Source: Marinobacter sp. ATCH36 (GTDB lineage: Bacteria; Pseudomonadota; Gammaproteobacteria; Pseudomonadales; Oleiphilaceae). From it: a stretch of 64,000 nt of DNA. Both the position numbers and the translations under genes were made by a program. Below are positions 55,715 to 64,000 of this stretch, piece after piece. The DNA lies in the NCBI RefSeq assembly GCF_023555055.1, contig NZ_JAMJPL010000002.1, positions 62,001 through 126,000 on the forward strand, in the 5' to 3' direction. The stretch's first letter is position 1. Each line of letters starts with the position of its first letter. The notes below the pieces were generated by a model. It saw nothing but the letters and a program-made list of their open reading frames with translations. It was not told the DNA's origin and made no database searches.

Positions 55715-56626
55715 ATGAAGCGACGCCCTGAAACGATAGCTCATCTTGATTACCGGGTTCCAGCCGTGCGCCACCTGGCGTGGATGTGTCATGCCCCCCA
55801 GCTTATCAGCTCTCCCATGGGATTTGTTCCAGAAAAATATCTGCCAGCGGATGCCGAAGAACGCTTGAGGGCCTGGGACAACGAGCCCCGGCTTGGCCCG
55901 GCAGTATTAACGGAGCAACCCGCCAGGCGCCTGGGCCACTACTTCGAGCGCCTTTACCAATGCCTGATGGAAGACCTGCTCGGCTGGGAGATACTGCTGA
56001 AAAACCAGCCGGTCAGAAGTAACGGTATTACTCTGGGCGAACTGGATTTCGTGGTCCGCAACCCTGTAGACAACGCCGTTGAACATCATGAAATTGCTGT
56101 GAAGTTCTACCTCGGTTATCGCGAAACCGCTCAACAGACGGCTCTGTGGTATGGGCCAAATTCAAGGGATCGCCTTGATATCAAAACCCAGAGGCTGATC
56201 AGCCACCAGAGCCAGCTCACTGGACGGTCAGAAGCGCGCAGTCTCCTGAAATCATCGGGAATAGAGACGCCCGCCCGACCTCGGGTTTTCATGCCCGGCT
56301 ATCTTTTCTATCCGAGTGGCGAACCAATGCCTCCACCCGCCGACGTACCGCCTGACCACCTCCGGGGCGAATGGCTCCGCATTGATGAAGCATCCCACAC
56401 CAGCCGCTGGATTCCGCTGATCAAGCCTCATTGGCTCGGCCCCTGGCGACAGAGGCAGCCCCCCGATCCACAGCAAGCCGAAGAGGCACTGGAGGTTGTT
56501 CGTTCAGCCGGCATTCCCCGCCTGTTTGCCGTGCTGGAACAATCCCCGGACGATGGTTTCTGGCAGGAATCATCACGCCTGTTTGTGGTTCCGGAGACGT
56601 GGCCGGGCTCATCGGGTAAGAGCTGA
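55715..56626 (+). CDS. DUF1853 family protein
   Basis: 303 residues from the ATG at 55715. Conserved family features: VRHLAWMCHAPQLI, LGHYFERLYQCLMEDLLGWE, GELDFVVRNPVDNAVEHHEI-AVKFYLGY, the last having the D...E-x-K layout of restriction-endonuclease-like nuclease folds. A nuclease role is suggested only by that motif. No function is established as far as I know. Confidence 0.85.
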   Translation: MKRRPETIAHLDYRVPAVRHLAWMCHAPQLISSPMGFVPEKYLPADAEERLRAWDNEPRLGPAVLTEQPARRLGHYFERLYQCLMEDLLGWEILLKNQPVRSNGITLGELDFVVRNPVDNAVEHHEIAVKFYLGYRETAQQTALWYGPNSRDRLDIKTQRLISHQSQLTGRSEARSLLKSSGIETPARPRVFMPGYLFYPSGEPMPPPADVPPDHLRGEWLRIDEASHTSRWIPLIKPHWLGPWRQRQPPDPQQAEEALEVVRSAGIPRLFAVLEQSPDDGFWQESSRLFVVPETWPGSSGKS

Positions 56627-56637
56627 GCACGGCTGCT

Positions 56638-57681
56638 CTATACGACTTCCAGCTCCACACGATTCCGACCGCGCTCTTTGCTTCGGTACAACGCATGATC
56701 AGCACGGCTGATGGCGGTGTTCAGGTCGTCGCTCTTTCGGAACTCGCTGACACCGGCACTGATGGTAATATCAATCTGCTCACCATCAGGCGCCAGCCAG
56801 CTGTGGGCCAGAAGCGCCTCCCGTACCCGCTCTGCACTGGCCTCGGCGTTTTGTAACCCGGTATCCGGAAGCACGGCCAGGAACTCCTCCCCTCCCCAAC
56901 GCGCAATCAGATCCTGGGTGCGTAGCTGCGCCTTGATGATACTGGCAACATCTTCAAGCACCCGGTCACCGAGCTCGTGGCCGTACTGGTCGTTGATCAA
57001 CTTGAAATGGTCAATATCCAGAACGAGAAACGCCACCGGGTGACCGTTGCGTTGAAAACGAGCCAGTTCTTTTTCTACCAGATACGTCATGTGTCGGCGG
57101 TTGAAGAGACCTGTTAATGAGTCTGTTGTCGCCATTCGCCGCAGCTTGCGGTTCGCCGTGGTGACCATCGTCAGGTAGAAAAAGGACAGGTAGCTGAACA
57201 AGGCAAAAACCACACTCAGGTTGAACAGGTAAACGCCAAGCAAGGCACCTGGTGCGATAGGCTGAAGTGGCTCAATAAACCACATCAGAAGATACAGCGC
57301 GACGTAATAACTCCACAGCCCGGCCAATGCCACTACCGCGCCCTGCAACTGCATGGTCACAAACAAAGCAGGGATAAATATCAGCAGGTAATAGTGAAAA
57401 CCACTCTCCCAGCCAATGAGCACCACGCCAAGCCCGGCGTGGATAATGACTTCCGCCCAGATCAGGGAAATGGCCAGGCCATTCTGTTTTTTACCCAGTG
57501 CCCGGTAGGCCACCACATACATGGTAACGCTGGCCACATTGACCCAGGCCAGGATTGGCGAACCCAGAAGATGAAAAAGAAAGAAAAAAGCCACATCGAC
57601 TGTGGCTGCTATCTGACAGCAGCGTTTCGCCACCTGCCAGAATTGCGGGCGACGTTCCCTGGTTGGGTCCCTGGCAGTCAT
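56638..57681 (-). CDS. Membrane diguanylate cyclase (GGDEF domain)
   Basis: 347 residues. Six membrane segments in the first 170 residues form the sensory part, followed by a GGDEF domain (about 185-345) with RWGGEEFLAVLPDTG as active site and RTQD five residues before GGEEF, the inhibitory I-site. It should make c-di-GMP and be product-inhibited. It converges with the DUF1853 gene and is divergent from the solute-binding protein, which could be a linked sensor. Confidence 0.92.
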   Translation of the reverse strand: MTARDPTRERRPQFWQVAKRCCQIAATVDVAFFFLFHLLGSPILAWVNVASVTMYVVAYRALGKKQNGLAISLIWAEVIIHAGLGVVLIGWESGFHYYLLIFIPALFVTMQLQGAVVALAGLWSYYVALYLLMWFIEPLQPIAPGALLGVYLFNLSVVFALFSYLSFFYLTMVTTANRKLRRMATTDSLTGLFNRRHMTYLVEKELARFQRNGHPVAFLVLDIDHFKLINDQYGHELGDRVLEDVASIIKAQLRTQDLIARWGGEEFLAVLPDTGLQNAEASAERVREALLAHSWLAPDGEQIDITISAGVSEFRKSDDLNTAISRADHALYRSKERGRNRVELEVV

Positions 57682-57947
57682 GACTTGTCCTGACGAATTT
57701 CAATGGCATTTCCGAATGATTAGCGTCAGATTACGCTCAAACTCATAGACCTGCATGCCCTCAATCGTAAAATGCTGAAAATCTTTGCAAACACCGGGGG
57801 ACCGCTGTCAGCCATGCTGGTTGTAAAAGACGGGCTGACTGCTACTATTTCGATATAACGAACTTACCTTCTCTCGAATACGCTGCTGCCCCTTTATGCC
57901 AGATGGCATTGTCCGGTCAGCACTGGCCTGTCTGTCTGGATGGAAAG

Positions 57948-58793
57948 ATGTGTCAGCAAGGACAGCTTTACCGCAAGCCACTGGTCATTCGTGGCAGCAA
58001 CCTGCTTTTGGGTGTGTTGCTTATCTCCGCGCTGCCCACAGTTTTGCATGCGGAGGAACCACACCAGAGCGTTCGCCTCACCAATGGCCACTGGCCGCCC
58101 TACATGGAGAACACACCTCCCCACTACGGTATGATCTCCCGCATTGTGTCACTGGCCTTCGGCAAAAACGACAGGCCCGTCACTTACGGCTTTTTCCCCT
58201 GGTCCCGGGCCAAGCTGCTGGCTGAAAAAGGTTTTTGGGACGGGTCGGTTGCCTGGACCTGCCGCCCGGAACTGCTCAGATATTTCCACTTCAGCGACCC
58301 CATTGTGGAGCACAACTACGTACTGTTTTATCGCAAGGACAAAGACTTCGACTGGGCCGAAGTAGAAGACCTGGAAAGCAATCGCATAGGCCTGACGCAG
58401 GACTACAACTACGGCGACGAATTCGAGGAAGCCGTTGCGGCTGGAACCATCAGCACAGAAGTGACCACCTCCGACGAATCCAACTTCCGCAAACTGGCAG
58501 CGGGAAGAATCGACCTTTTCCCCATGGAGCCCGCCGTGGGAATCGAAATGCTGAAGACGCTGAATCTGGATGACAAGATCACCTTCCACACAACCCCTCT
58601 GCAGTCCGATTACCTTTACCTCGTTCTGTCCCGGCGGGTGCCGGAAAGCGAGCGTTATCTGGAGGAATTCAATGAGGGCTTACGCAAGTTGCGGGAAGCC
58701 GGCCGGATTGAGGAGCTGATCAACACCTCGCTGCCAGACTTACCGACGCGGTATCTGGAGGTGGAGAATGGGGATGCGCAGTGTGGGGAGTGA
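57948..58793 (+). CDS. Periplasmic solute-binding protein, family 3 type
   Basis: 281 residues from the ATG at 57948, which leaves a usable signal peptide (GSNLLLGVLLISALPTVLHA); an earlier ATG at 57903 is possible. Bilobal amino-acid-binding-protein pattern: VRLTNGHWPPYMENTPPHYG, FFPWSRAKLLAEKGFWDGSV, GLTQDYNYGDEFEEAV, GRIDLFPMEPAVGIEML, and LRKLREAGRIEELIN. No permease genes follow, so it may feed a sensor rather than a transporter. Next to a diguanylate cyclase. Confidence 0.88.
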   Translation: MCQQGQLYRKPLVIRGSNLLLGVLLISALPTVLHAEEPHQSVRLTNGHWPPYMENTPPHYGMISRIVSLAFGKNDRPVTYGFFPWSRAKLLAEKGFWDGSVAWTCRPELLRYFHFSDPIVEHNYVLFYRKDKDFDWAEVEDLESNRIGLTQDYNYGDEFEEAVAAGTISTEVTTSDESNFRKLAAGRIDLFPMEPAVGIEMLKTLNLDDKITFHTTPLQSDYLYLVLSRRVPESERYLEEFNEGLRKLREAGRIEELINTSLPDLPTRYLEVENGDAQCGE

Positions 58794-58846
58794 GGTGAAC
58801 TAAGGTTCCTCCTTCCCCTACCTCACTTGTCGACTACCGTGTCGGG

Positions 58847-60898
58847 TCATGCGCTCCCCGCCTCGCCCGCGTCCGCCGGTTCCAGCTTGAGGCCGGTGTT
58901 GGTTTCCGCCAGCTCAGGCGCGCTCACGCCCTTGCCACGACGAGCGCCGAGGGGCTCTGGCTTTTCCGGACGCCGAGATTGTTGGCCACTCCCACTGCCC
59001 GGCGAACCACCGGAATTGATTTTGATCCCCAGCCCCGCCAGCGTTACGCCGCTTGGGTCCAGCTTCAGCAGGCTGCCGCCGGCGGAGATCGTGAGTTCCG
59101 CACCCGCGTCCAGCACCACTTTGGCGCCAGCCTTGTGGTGGACTTCCGTGCCGGCTTCGCTGAGAGTGCCTTTGCCGGATTTCTGGTGGTAGGTTCCTCC
59201 GATGGTCTGGCTGTAATCACCGCCGACAGCCTCTCGCTTTTCGCCATCCACGGTGCAATGGTCATTGCCTTTCATGTGGCTGAATGCGTTGTTTTCGACC
59301 GTTCGGTGGCTGTCATTCCTGATGACTTCGGTGCGATTATTCTCGGTCAGCAGGTCCAGGTCTTTCTGGGCATGGATGTAGATCTGTTCCTTGTCCGCTT
59401 CGTCCTCGAACCGCAGTTCGTTGCTGCCCTCGCCCTTGTGGGTCTGGGTTTTCAGGGTAGTCCTCGTCTTGTGTTCCGGCAGCGCATAGGGCGGTGTGTT
59501 GGTGGCGTGGTAGGTCCTGCCGGTGATGATTGGCTGGTCCGGGTCGCCGTCCAGGAAGGAGACGATGACTTCGTGGCCGATTCTCGGCAGGGCCATGAAT
59601 CCATACTGGCCGCCGGCCCAGCCCTGGCTGACTCTCAGCCAGGCGCTGCTGTGTTCGTCGTTCTTGGCACTCTTTACCTCGCTTGGCCGCAGGCGCCGAT
59701 CCCAGGGGAACCGGACTTTGACCCTGCCGTGTTCGTCGCAGTGAATCTCTTCCCCGGCCGGGCCGGTGACGATGGCGATCTGGGGGCCGTCCATCAAGGG
59801 TCGGTGTTTCACTTGTGGACGCCAGGTGCGGTCCGCCGGAATGGCGTTGAAGGCGTTGTGGAAGGTGGTGGCACTGCTATTGCCATCCTCTTCCAGGGCC
59901 TGGGGCTGTTCGCCGGTGTGAGTGATGCTGGTGAACAGCCATTCCCGGTTCAGGGTCGGGTTGTCGTGTTCGGTGAGTTCGACTTTGGCCCCTACGGTGA
60001 AGTCGGGGCGGTTGCTCTGGCCGTTGGCCATGGTGGCGTCGTTTCTCAGGGCGTCCAGCCGGGCTTCGGTGAAGGGCTGGCCACTGGCGTCGGCTTTGAA
60101 GCGACCGGGGTAGTCGTAGTGTTGATAATCTTCCCGCTGGCCCTCAAGTTTGTCGGCCTGGTATTCGTGCATCAGGGCGTAGGCGGGGTTCTTGAAGGTG
60201 TAGTCCTTCAGGGCGACGGAAGCCGCTTTTACCCGCTTCCGGTAGCTGAACTGGAAGATCGCGCTCTGGCGGGTGCTGCTGCCGGCTTTGCCGTTGTATT
60301 CCACCGGCTCCAGCCTGGGGGCGTCGCCGTGATGGTCGGCAATGATCAGAGCTGGTTGGTCGTTGCCTTCCACGTCGCCGTGGTTGAAACGGTAATGCCA
60401 GCCTTCCTCGGCAGCCAGTCTCTCGAAAAACGCCAAATCGCTTTCCCGGTGCTGGACGCAGTATTCCCGTTCCTCGGGGGTGCGTTTCAGATCAAACACG
60501 GTGTCGACGATGCCCCGCTCTTCCAGCAGGGTGCGCACGATGGCATCCGTGCTCTGGGTCTGGAAGATGCGGCTGTTGTGCATCAGGCCCAGGCGCCACA
60601 ACGGGGGCTGGACGATCACTTCGTAGCGGGTGCGGCGATGGCCGGTGTCGCCCCGGGCGAATTCGCTCACCACACCGTGGAAGCGCCTCAAAGGCACGCC
60701 ATCCTGCCAGACCACCAGTTCCACGGGCTGCTCCAGCATTTCTTCAGCCGCGATATCCGGGGAGGTACTGGCCAGTTCCAGCTTGCAATGGAACAGCTGT
60801 GAGAGGTGTTCGGTCAGTTCAAAGCGGGCGACCACGAACAGGTCTTTGGGGAGTTCGCCAACACTGGCGGTGAACTGCAATCCGGTTGCCTGGGGCAT
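58847..60898 (-). CDS. vgrG: Type VI secretion tip protein VgrG
   Basis: 683 residues. gp27-like N-terminal part (FTASVGELPKDLFVVARFEL, ERLAAEEGWHYRFNHGD), the OB/gp5-like core (EIHCDEHGRVKVRFPWDRR, SAWLRVSQGWAGGQYGFMAL, GHEVIVSFLDGDPDQPIITG) and a beta-helix needle (LTISAGGSLLKLDPSGVTLA). The C-terminal tail (GSPGSGSGQQSRRPEKPEPL) is a short disordered extension and has no obvious effector domain. It is an orphan: no other T6SS gene or effector lies beside it in the window. Confidence 0.95.
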   Translation of the reverse strand: MPQATGLQFTASVGELPKDLFVVARFELTEHLSQLFHCKLELASTSPDIAAEEMLEQPVELVVWQDGVPLRRFHGVVSEFARGDTGHRRTRYEVIVQPPLWRLGLMHNSRIFQTQSTDAIVRTLLEERGIVDTVFDLKRTPEEREYCVQHRESDLAFFERLAAEEGWHYRFNHGDVEGNDQPALIIADHHGDAPRLEPVEYNGKAGSSTRQSAIFQFSYRKRVKAASVALKDYTFKNPAYALMHEYQADKLEGQREDYQHYDYPGRFKADASGQPFTEARLDALRNDATMANGQSNRPDFTVGAKVELTEHDNPTLNREWLFTSITHTGEQPQALEEDGNSSATTFHNAFNAIPADRTWRPQVKHRPLMDGPQIAIVTGPAGEEIHCDEHGRVKVRFPWDRRLRPSEVKSAKNDEHSSAWLRVSQGWAGGQYGFMALPRIGHEVIVSFLDGDPDQPIITGRTYHATNTPPYALPEHKTRTTLKTQTHKGEGSNELRFEDEADKEQIYIHAQKDLDLLTENNRTEVIRNDSHRTVENNAFSHMKGNDHCTVDGEKREAVGGDYSQTIGGTYHQKSGKGTLSEAGTEVHHKAGAKVVLDAGAELTISAGGSLLKLDPSGVTLAGLGIKINSGGSPGSGSGQQSRRPEKPEPLGARRGKGVSAPELAETNTGLKLEPADAGEAGSA

Positions 60899-61066
60899 GA
60901 CTTCGATCCCTGAAGATTATACAAGTTTGTCTGCTCATCCTGAGCTCGCCCGATTATAACCATCACGCCAGAGAATGTAACCCCGCGTTCGCCAGGCCGG
61001 GATGTTGACCTCAAAACGATTCTGCTGCACTCTAATCTGGTTTCATTATGCAACCGGAGATAATTT

Positions 61067-62092
61067 GTGAGCGAATATACCAATCGAGCCGTAATTCTGA
61101 ATCAGCGCCCCCAGGGCGAAATTCAGGAAGGAGACCTGGTGCTGGAAGAGCGCCCGGTTCGGGAACTGAAAGACGGCGAAGTTCTGGCCAAGGTTTTGTG
61201 GCTTTCTCTGGATCCTTACATGCGCCCGCGCATGAATGACGCCAAAGGCTATATGGACCCGATCGGCATTGGCGAAGTGATCGTTGGCGAGAGTGTTGCG
61301 CGGATTGTTGAATCCCGGTCAGACAAGCTGAAAGTGGGCGATCTGGTGACCTGTTACTCCGGTTGGCAGGAATACGTGGTGTTCCCGGGCAACGCCGAAA
61401 TGGTCTACAAGATTGACCAGAAGGACAATGTTCCCCTGCAGGCCTACTTGGGCGTTGCTGGTATGCCCGGGCGCACCGGCTATTGCGGCCTGATGTATGT
61501 AGGCCAACCGAAAACTGGCGAGACCGTAGTGGTTTCTGCCGCCTCCGGCCCTGTCGGAACCGTCGTCGGTCAGACCGCCAAGAAAGAAGGCTGTCGCGCC
61601 GTGGGCGTGGCAGGTGGGCCTGAAAAGTGCCGTTACGTGGTGGAAGAGCTGGGCTTTGATGCCTGCGTGGATTACAAGGCCGGCAACCTGGAAGCAGACC
61701 TGAAAGCCGCCTGCCCGGATGGTATCGACATCTATTTCGAAAACGTGGGCGGCGCCGTGACCCGTGCCGTTGCACCGTTGCTCAATCCGGGAGCAAGGGT
61801 ACCAATCTGTGGCTTCGTCTCCGCCTACAACGCCGAGGACATGACCTCGGTTGAGACCCCGTTCCACGTGCTCAAGGCGCTGGACCCGGTTCCGGAGCAT
61901 CGCTTCTTCCTGGTGACGGAATGGCAGGACAAGCACCAGGAAATCACCAACATCCTGACGAACCGCGTTGCCTCCGGCGAGCTGAAGTACCGCGAGACCG
62001 TCGCTGAAAGCCTGGAAAACGCAACGGAAGCCTTCAAGGGCATGCTGAAGGGCAAGAACTTCGGCAAGCAGCTGGTGCACATCGCCGACTGA
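61067..62092 (+). CDS. NADP-dependent oxidoreductase (CurA / prostaglandin reductase family)
   Basis: 341 residues, GTG start at 61067. Zinc-independent MDR protein: NRAVILNQRPQGEIQEGDLV start, WLSLDPYMRPRMND, GYCGLMYVGQPKTGETVVVS, AASGPVGTVVGQTAKKEGC (NADP loop) and FENVGGAVTRAVAPLL. Reduces conjugated double bonds of enones or similar aldehydes. It converges on the next quinone-oxidoreductase-like gene. Confidence 0.92.
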   Translation: MSEYTNRAVILNQRPQGEIQEGDLVLEERPVRELKDGEVLAKVLWLSLDPYMRPRMNDAKGYMDPIGIGEVIVGESVARIVESRSDKLKVGDLVTCYSGWQEYVVFPGNAEMVYKIDQKDNVPLQAYLGVAGMPGRTGYCGLMYVGQPKTGETVVVSAASGPVGTVVGQTAKKEGCRAVGVAGGPEKCRYVVEELGFDACVDYKAGNLEADLKAACPDGIDIYFENVGGAVTRAVAPLLNPGARVPICGFVSAYNAEDMTSVETPFHVLKALDPVPEHRFFLVTEWQDKHQEITNILTNRVASGELKYRETVAESLENATEAFKGMLKGKNFGKQLVHIAD

Positions 62093-62130
62093 TCCGGCAA
62101 ACCTCCAGGGACGGAGGTTTTACTCGCGAT

Positions 62131-63099
62131 TTAACCCGCCACCTGCAACAGCACTTTCCCGATATTGCGGTTATCCGCCACATAAGCCATGGCTTCACCG
62201 GCCTTTTCGATAGGCCATGAACTGTCGATTACCGGATCAATCTGCCGTGCACTGAGCAGTGGCCAGACGTGCTGATACAAAGCACTCATCACGTCGCCCT
62301 TATCTGCCACCGGTCGCGACCGCAGGGTTGAGCCAATCAGGCGATGGCGCTTCATCAGCATCAGCCCCAGGTCTACTTCCGCCATGCGACCGCCCATAAG
62401 GCCGATCAGTATGATCCGGCCATCCATGTTCAGCACTTTCTGGTCATCGGAAATGTAGTTGCCGCCGACCGGGTCCAGCACCATGTCCACGCCGCCCCAG
62501 GATTTGATGGCCTCGACAAAGGAGCCATCCTTGCGATTCCAGACGCCACTGGCCCCCAGTTTGCGGCAGAATTCCAGCTTTTCATTATCACCGGCCGTAG
62601 CAAACACCGGATTACCCAGAGCTGTTGCCAGCTGGATAACGGTGGTACCCAGCCCACTGGCAGCGGCATGAACAAGTACCTTTTCGCCAGGCTTCAGGGC
62701 CGCTTCGTGGTAGAGATTCAGCCACGCCGTAGCAAACACTTCGGGAATCGCGGCGGCCTCTTTCAACGTGAAGCCCTTCGGGATCGGCAGTACCTGAACC
62801 GCCGGCACCACCACATGGGTGGCATAACCGCCACCGGTAAGCAGGGCGCAAACTTCATCACCGGGCTTGAGGTGATCCACCCCCTCCCCCACTTTGGAGA
62901 CTACACCACTGACTTCCAGGCCAAGAATGTCGGACGCACCAGGCGGTGGCGGGTAAACGCCAGCTCTTTGCATCAGGTCCGCACGGTTGATGGCGGTCCA
63001 CGCGATATCAATAGCCACATGATTTTCGGGCACCTCGGAAGGGATGTCGTACTCCTCCCAGCTCAATGTGTCGCCACTGACTTTTATGGCTCTCATCAT
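62131..63099 (-). CDS. NAD(P)H-quinone oxidoreductase (PIG3/QOR family)
   Basis: 322 residues. MDR fold with WTAINRADLMQRAGVYPPPP, LGLEVSGVVSKVGEGVDHLK, KVLVHAAASGLGTTVIQLAT and DMVLDPVGGNYISDDQKVL. No structural or catalytic zinc ligands, as expected for quinone oxidoreductases. Probable one-electron quinone reduction or enone reduction. Directly downstream of the tRNA glycosyltransferase gene on the same strand. Confidence 0.92.
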   Translation of the reverse strand: MMRAIKVSGDTLSWEEYDIPSEVPENHVAIDIAWTAINRADLMQRAGVYPPPPGASDILGLEVSGVVSKVGEGVDHLKPGDEVCALLTGGGYATHVVVPAVQVLPIPKGFTLKEAAAIPEVFATAWLNLYHEAALKPGEKVLVHAAASGLGTTVIQLATALGNPVFATAGDNEKLEFCRKLGASGVWNRKDGSFVEAIKSWGGVDMVLDPVGGNYISDDQKVLNMDGRIILIGLMGGRMAEVDLGLMLMKRHRLIGSTLRSRPVADKGDVMSALYQHVWPLLSARQIDPVIDSSWPIEKAGEAMAYVADNRNIGKVLLQVAG

Positions 63100-63128
63100 C
63101 TGTGCTCACTCCAGAATTTGGGACAGGC

Positions 63129-64000
63129 TCAGGATACCGTCTGCCGGCCCAGGGTTGCACTGATCACTTTGTAATATTTCTTTTGCAATTGGCTGAGCCG
63201 CCAGGCTTGCGGCATGCAGGGCTCTGGCGGTTGCTGCAACAACTGGCGTAACAGACTGGCCGCTGCCTCGGCTTCCGCCGCCGGATCATTTGCATGGCTG
63301 GTATACCGTTGCGCCGCCGGTACATATTCGGAATAGGCCAGGCGATCCGGTGCCAGCGCAATACAGCCGGATGCCATCGCCTCCAACACGGACAAACCCT
63401 GGAAATCGTGAAGCGCTGTGGAAATGGCCACGTCAGCCTCTGCCAGCAGGCAGTCATAGTTGGCCCGGCTTTCAAGGTATCCCCAGTTCACAATACGTTC
63501 CCGGTGCCGCTCGTGTATCAGGTTGAATGCCTCAGGGCGGTTGCGAAACTGCTCACCCACTACGCTTAACCGGAAATCCTGGCCGGCCGCCGTCAAAGCG
63601 TCCAGCAGAAGCAGCAGCCGGTCCGGCGCCTTGTCATACTCCCAGCGATGGTTCCAGAGCAGGTGGGGGCGCTGCCCATTAACAGCTTTGTCTGGCTTGA
63701 TAAACAGCCGGTCTTCGATGGGCACCGGCACTATCTGCGATTTCTCTCGGATGCTGCTAATGAGGCCATCCGGAAGGCCATCCGGCATCTTATCCAGAAA
63801 CCGGTAGGCCTCGTCCAGAAAACTGTCCCGGTTCCAGGCACTGTTAAATAGCACCTGATCCGCCGCGACAGCACTGTAAAGGTTAACCATTTTAGGCTCG
63901 GCGCTGGAATGCTGACGGCCGGAGTCAGGATAGGCAAACTGGTTTTCGTGCATGTAGAGAATAGCGGGGGTGCTGGCCAGGTGGGGATGAAAGCCCCTGA
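63129..64000 (-). CDS. tRNA-queuosine alpha-mannosyltransferase-like GT-B protein (5' end outside window)
   Basis: The frame is open to the right edge; the visible part is the C-terminal 290 residues. Upstream of the first in-frame ATG (63953) it still reads GFHPHLASTPAILYMHENQF, the conserved DUF3524 region, so the gene begins beyond 64000. The C-terminal GT-B lobe has PHLLWNHRWEYDKAPDRLLL, NWGYLESRANYDCLLAEADV and STALHDFQGLSVLEAMASGC. Homologues include human GTDC1/QTMAN, which mannosylates queuosine in tRNA-Asp. The bacterial role is inferred from that family. Confidence 0.85.
   Translation of the reverse strand, partial: RGFHPHLASTPAILYMHENQFAYPDSGRQHSSAEPKMVNLYSAVAADQVLFNSAWNRDSFLDEAYRFLDKMPDGLPDGLISSIREKSQIVPVPIEDRLFIKPDKAVNGQRPHLLWNHRWEYDKAPDRLLLLLDALTAAGQDFRLSVVGEQFRNRPEAFNLIHERHRERIVNWGYLESRANYDCLLAEADVAISTALHDFQGLSVLEAMASGCIALAPDRLAYSEYVPAAQRYTSHANDPAAEAEAAASLLRQLLQQPPEPCMPQAWRLSQLQKKYYKVISATLGRQTVS

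Noticed and set aside
58979..60802. 607-codon open reading on the plus strand
   Set aside because: It is the antisense of vgrG, with composition typical of a mirror frame (Val/Gly/Phe-rich, no motif).

Overview
The window reads as a chromosome segment of a marine gammaproteobacterium, most likely Marinobacter or a close relative. This is inferred from gene order and protein resemblance, not from a database search. The essential block at 28.8-43.4 kb has the Pseudomonas-type order rpsB-tsf-pyrH-frr-uppS-cdsA-dxr-rseP-bamA-skp-lpxD-fabZ-lpxA-lpxB-rnhB. It is followed on the other strand by map-glnD-dapC-(arsC-like)-dapD-dapE.

Layout. 0-7.7 kb: a response regulator, a LysM/FecR exported protein and a CHASE2 histidine kinase in one probable operon, then a lipoprotein, a Crp/Fnr regulator, a DUF2892 membrane protein, a TerB-like protein and an orphan PAS protein. 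7.9-12.6 kb: an SbcC/SbcD-like nuclease pair behind a CLCA_X-type HExxH protein; the three-gene unit is headed by a full-consensus LexA (SOS) box inside a longer perfect palindrome. 12.6-18.4 kb: polyhydroxyalkanoate synthase and depolymerase, a 41-residue cysteine-rich protein, a GMC alcohol dehydrogenase and a universal stress protein. 18.6-21.5 kb: a desaturase/hydroxylase overlapping a Rieske ferredoxin, a gamma-glutamylcyclotransferase-fold protein and an HhH-GPD DNA glycosylase.

21.6-26.6 kb is the accessory part. It holds a broken HTH regulator and then small, partly AT-rich minus-strand genes of unknown function separated by attC-like sites (stop codons embedded in RYYYAAC-type motifs, partner GTTRRRY-type motifs, internal hairpins). 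I read it as a stretch of integron gene cassettes without an integrase in view. The cassettes include a soluble protein plus 4-TM protein pair laid out like RexA/RexB, a HEPN-like protein, a winged-helix-like protein, a frameshifted YIYGP-repeat protein and a three-gene envelope set. A VOC enzyme with a divergent LysR regulator follows, then initiator tRNA-fMet and the lipid A/outer membrane block.

43.7-50.8 kb carries methionine aminopeptidase, the nitrogen sensor GlnD and the succinylase branch of lysine/diaminopimelate synthesis. 50.9-64 kb is mixed: SlyX, a membrane-anchored cold-shock-domain protein, a Clp-N/P-loop protein, ManC/AlgA, glyoxalase, DUF1853, a diguanylate cyclase, a periplasmic solute-binding protein, an orphan VgrG, two medium-chain oxidoreductases and a truncated queuosine-tRNA mannosyltransferase homologue.

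The strongest points for follow-up are the SOS-palindrome operon, the integron-like array with its RexAB-like pair, the small Cys-rich gene by phaZ, and two genes that look recently broken by single changes.
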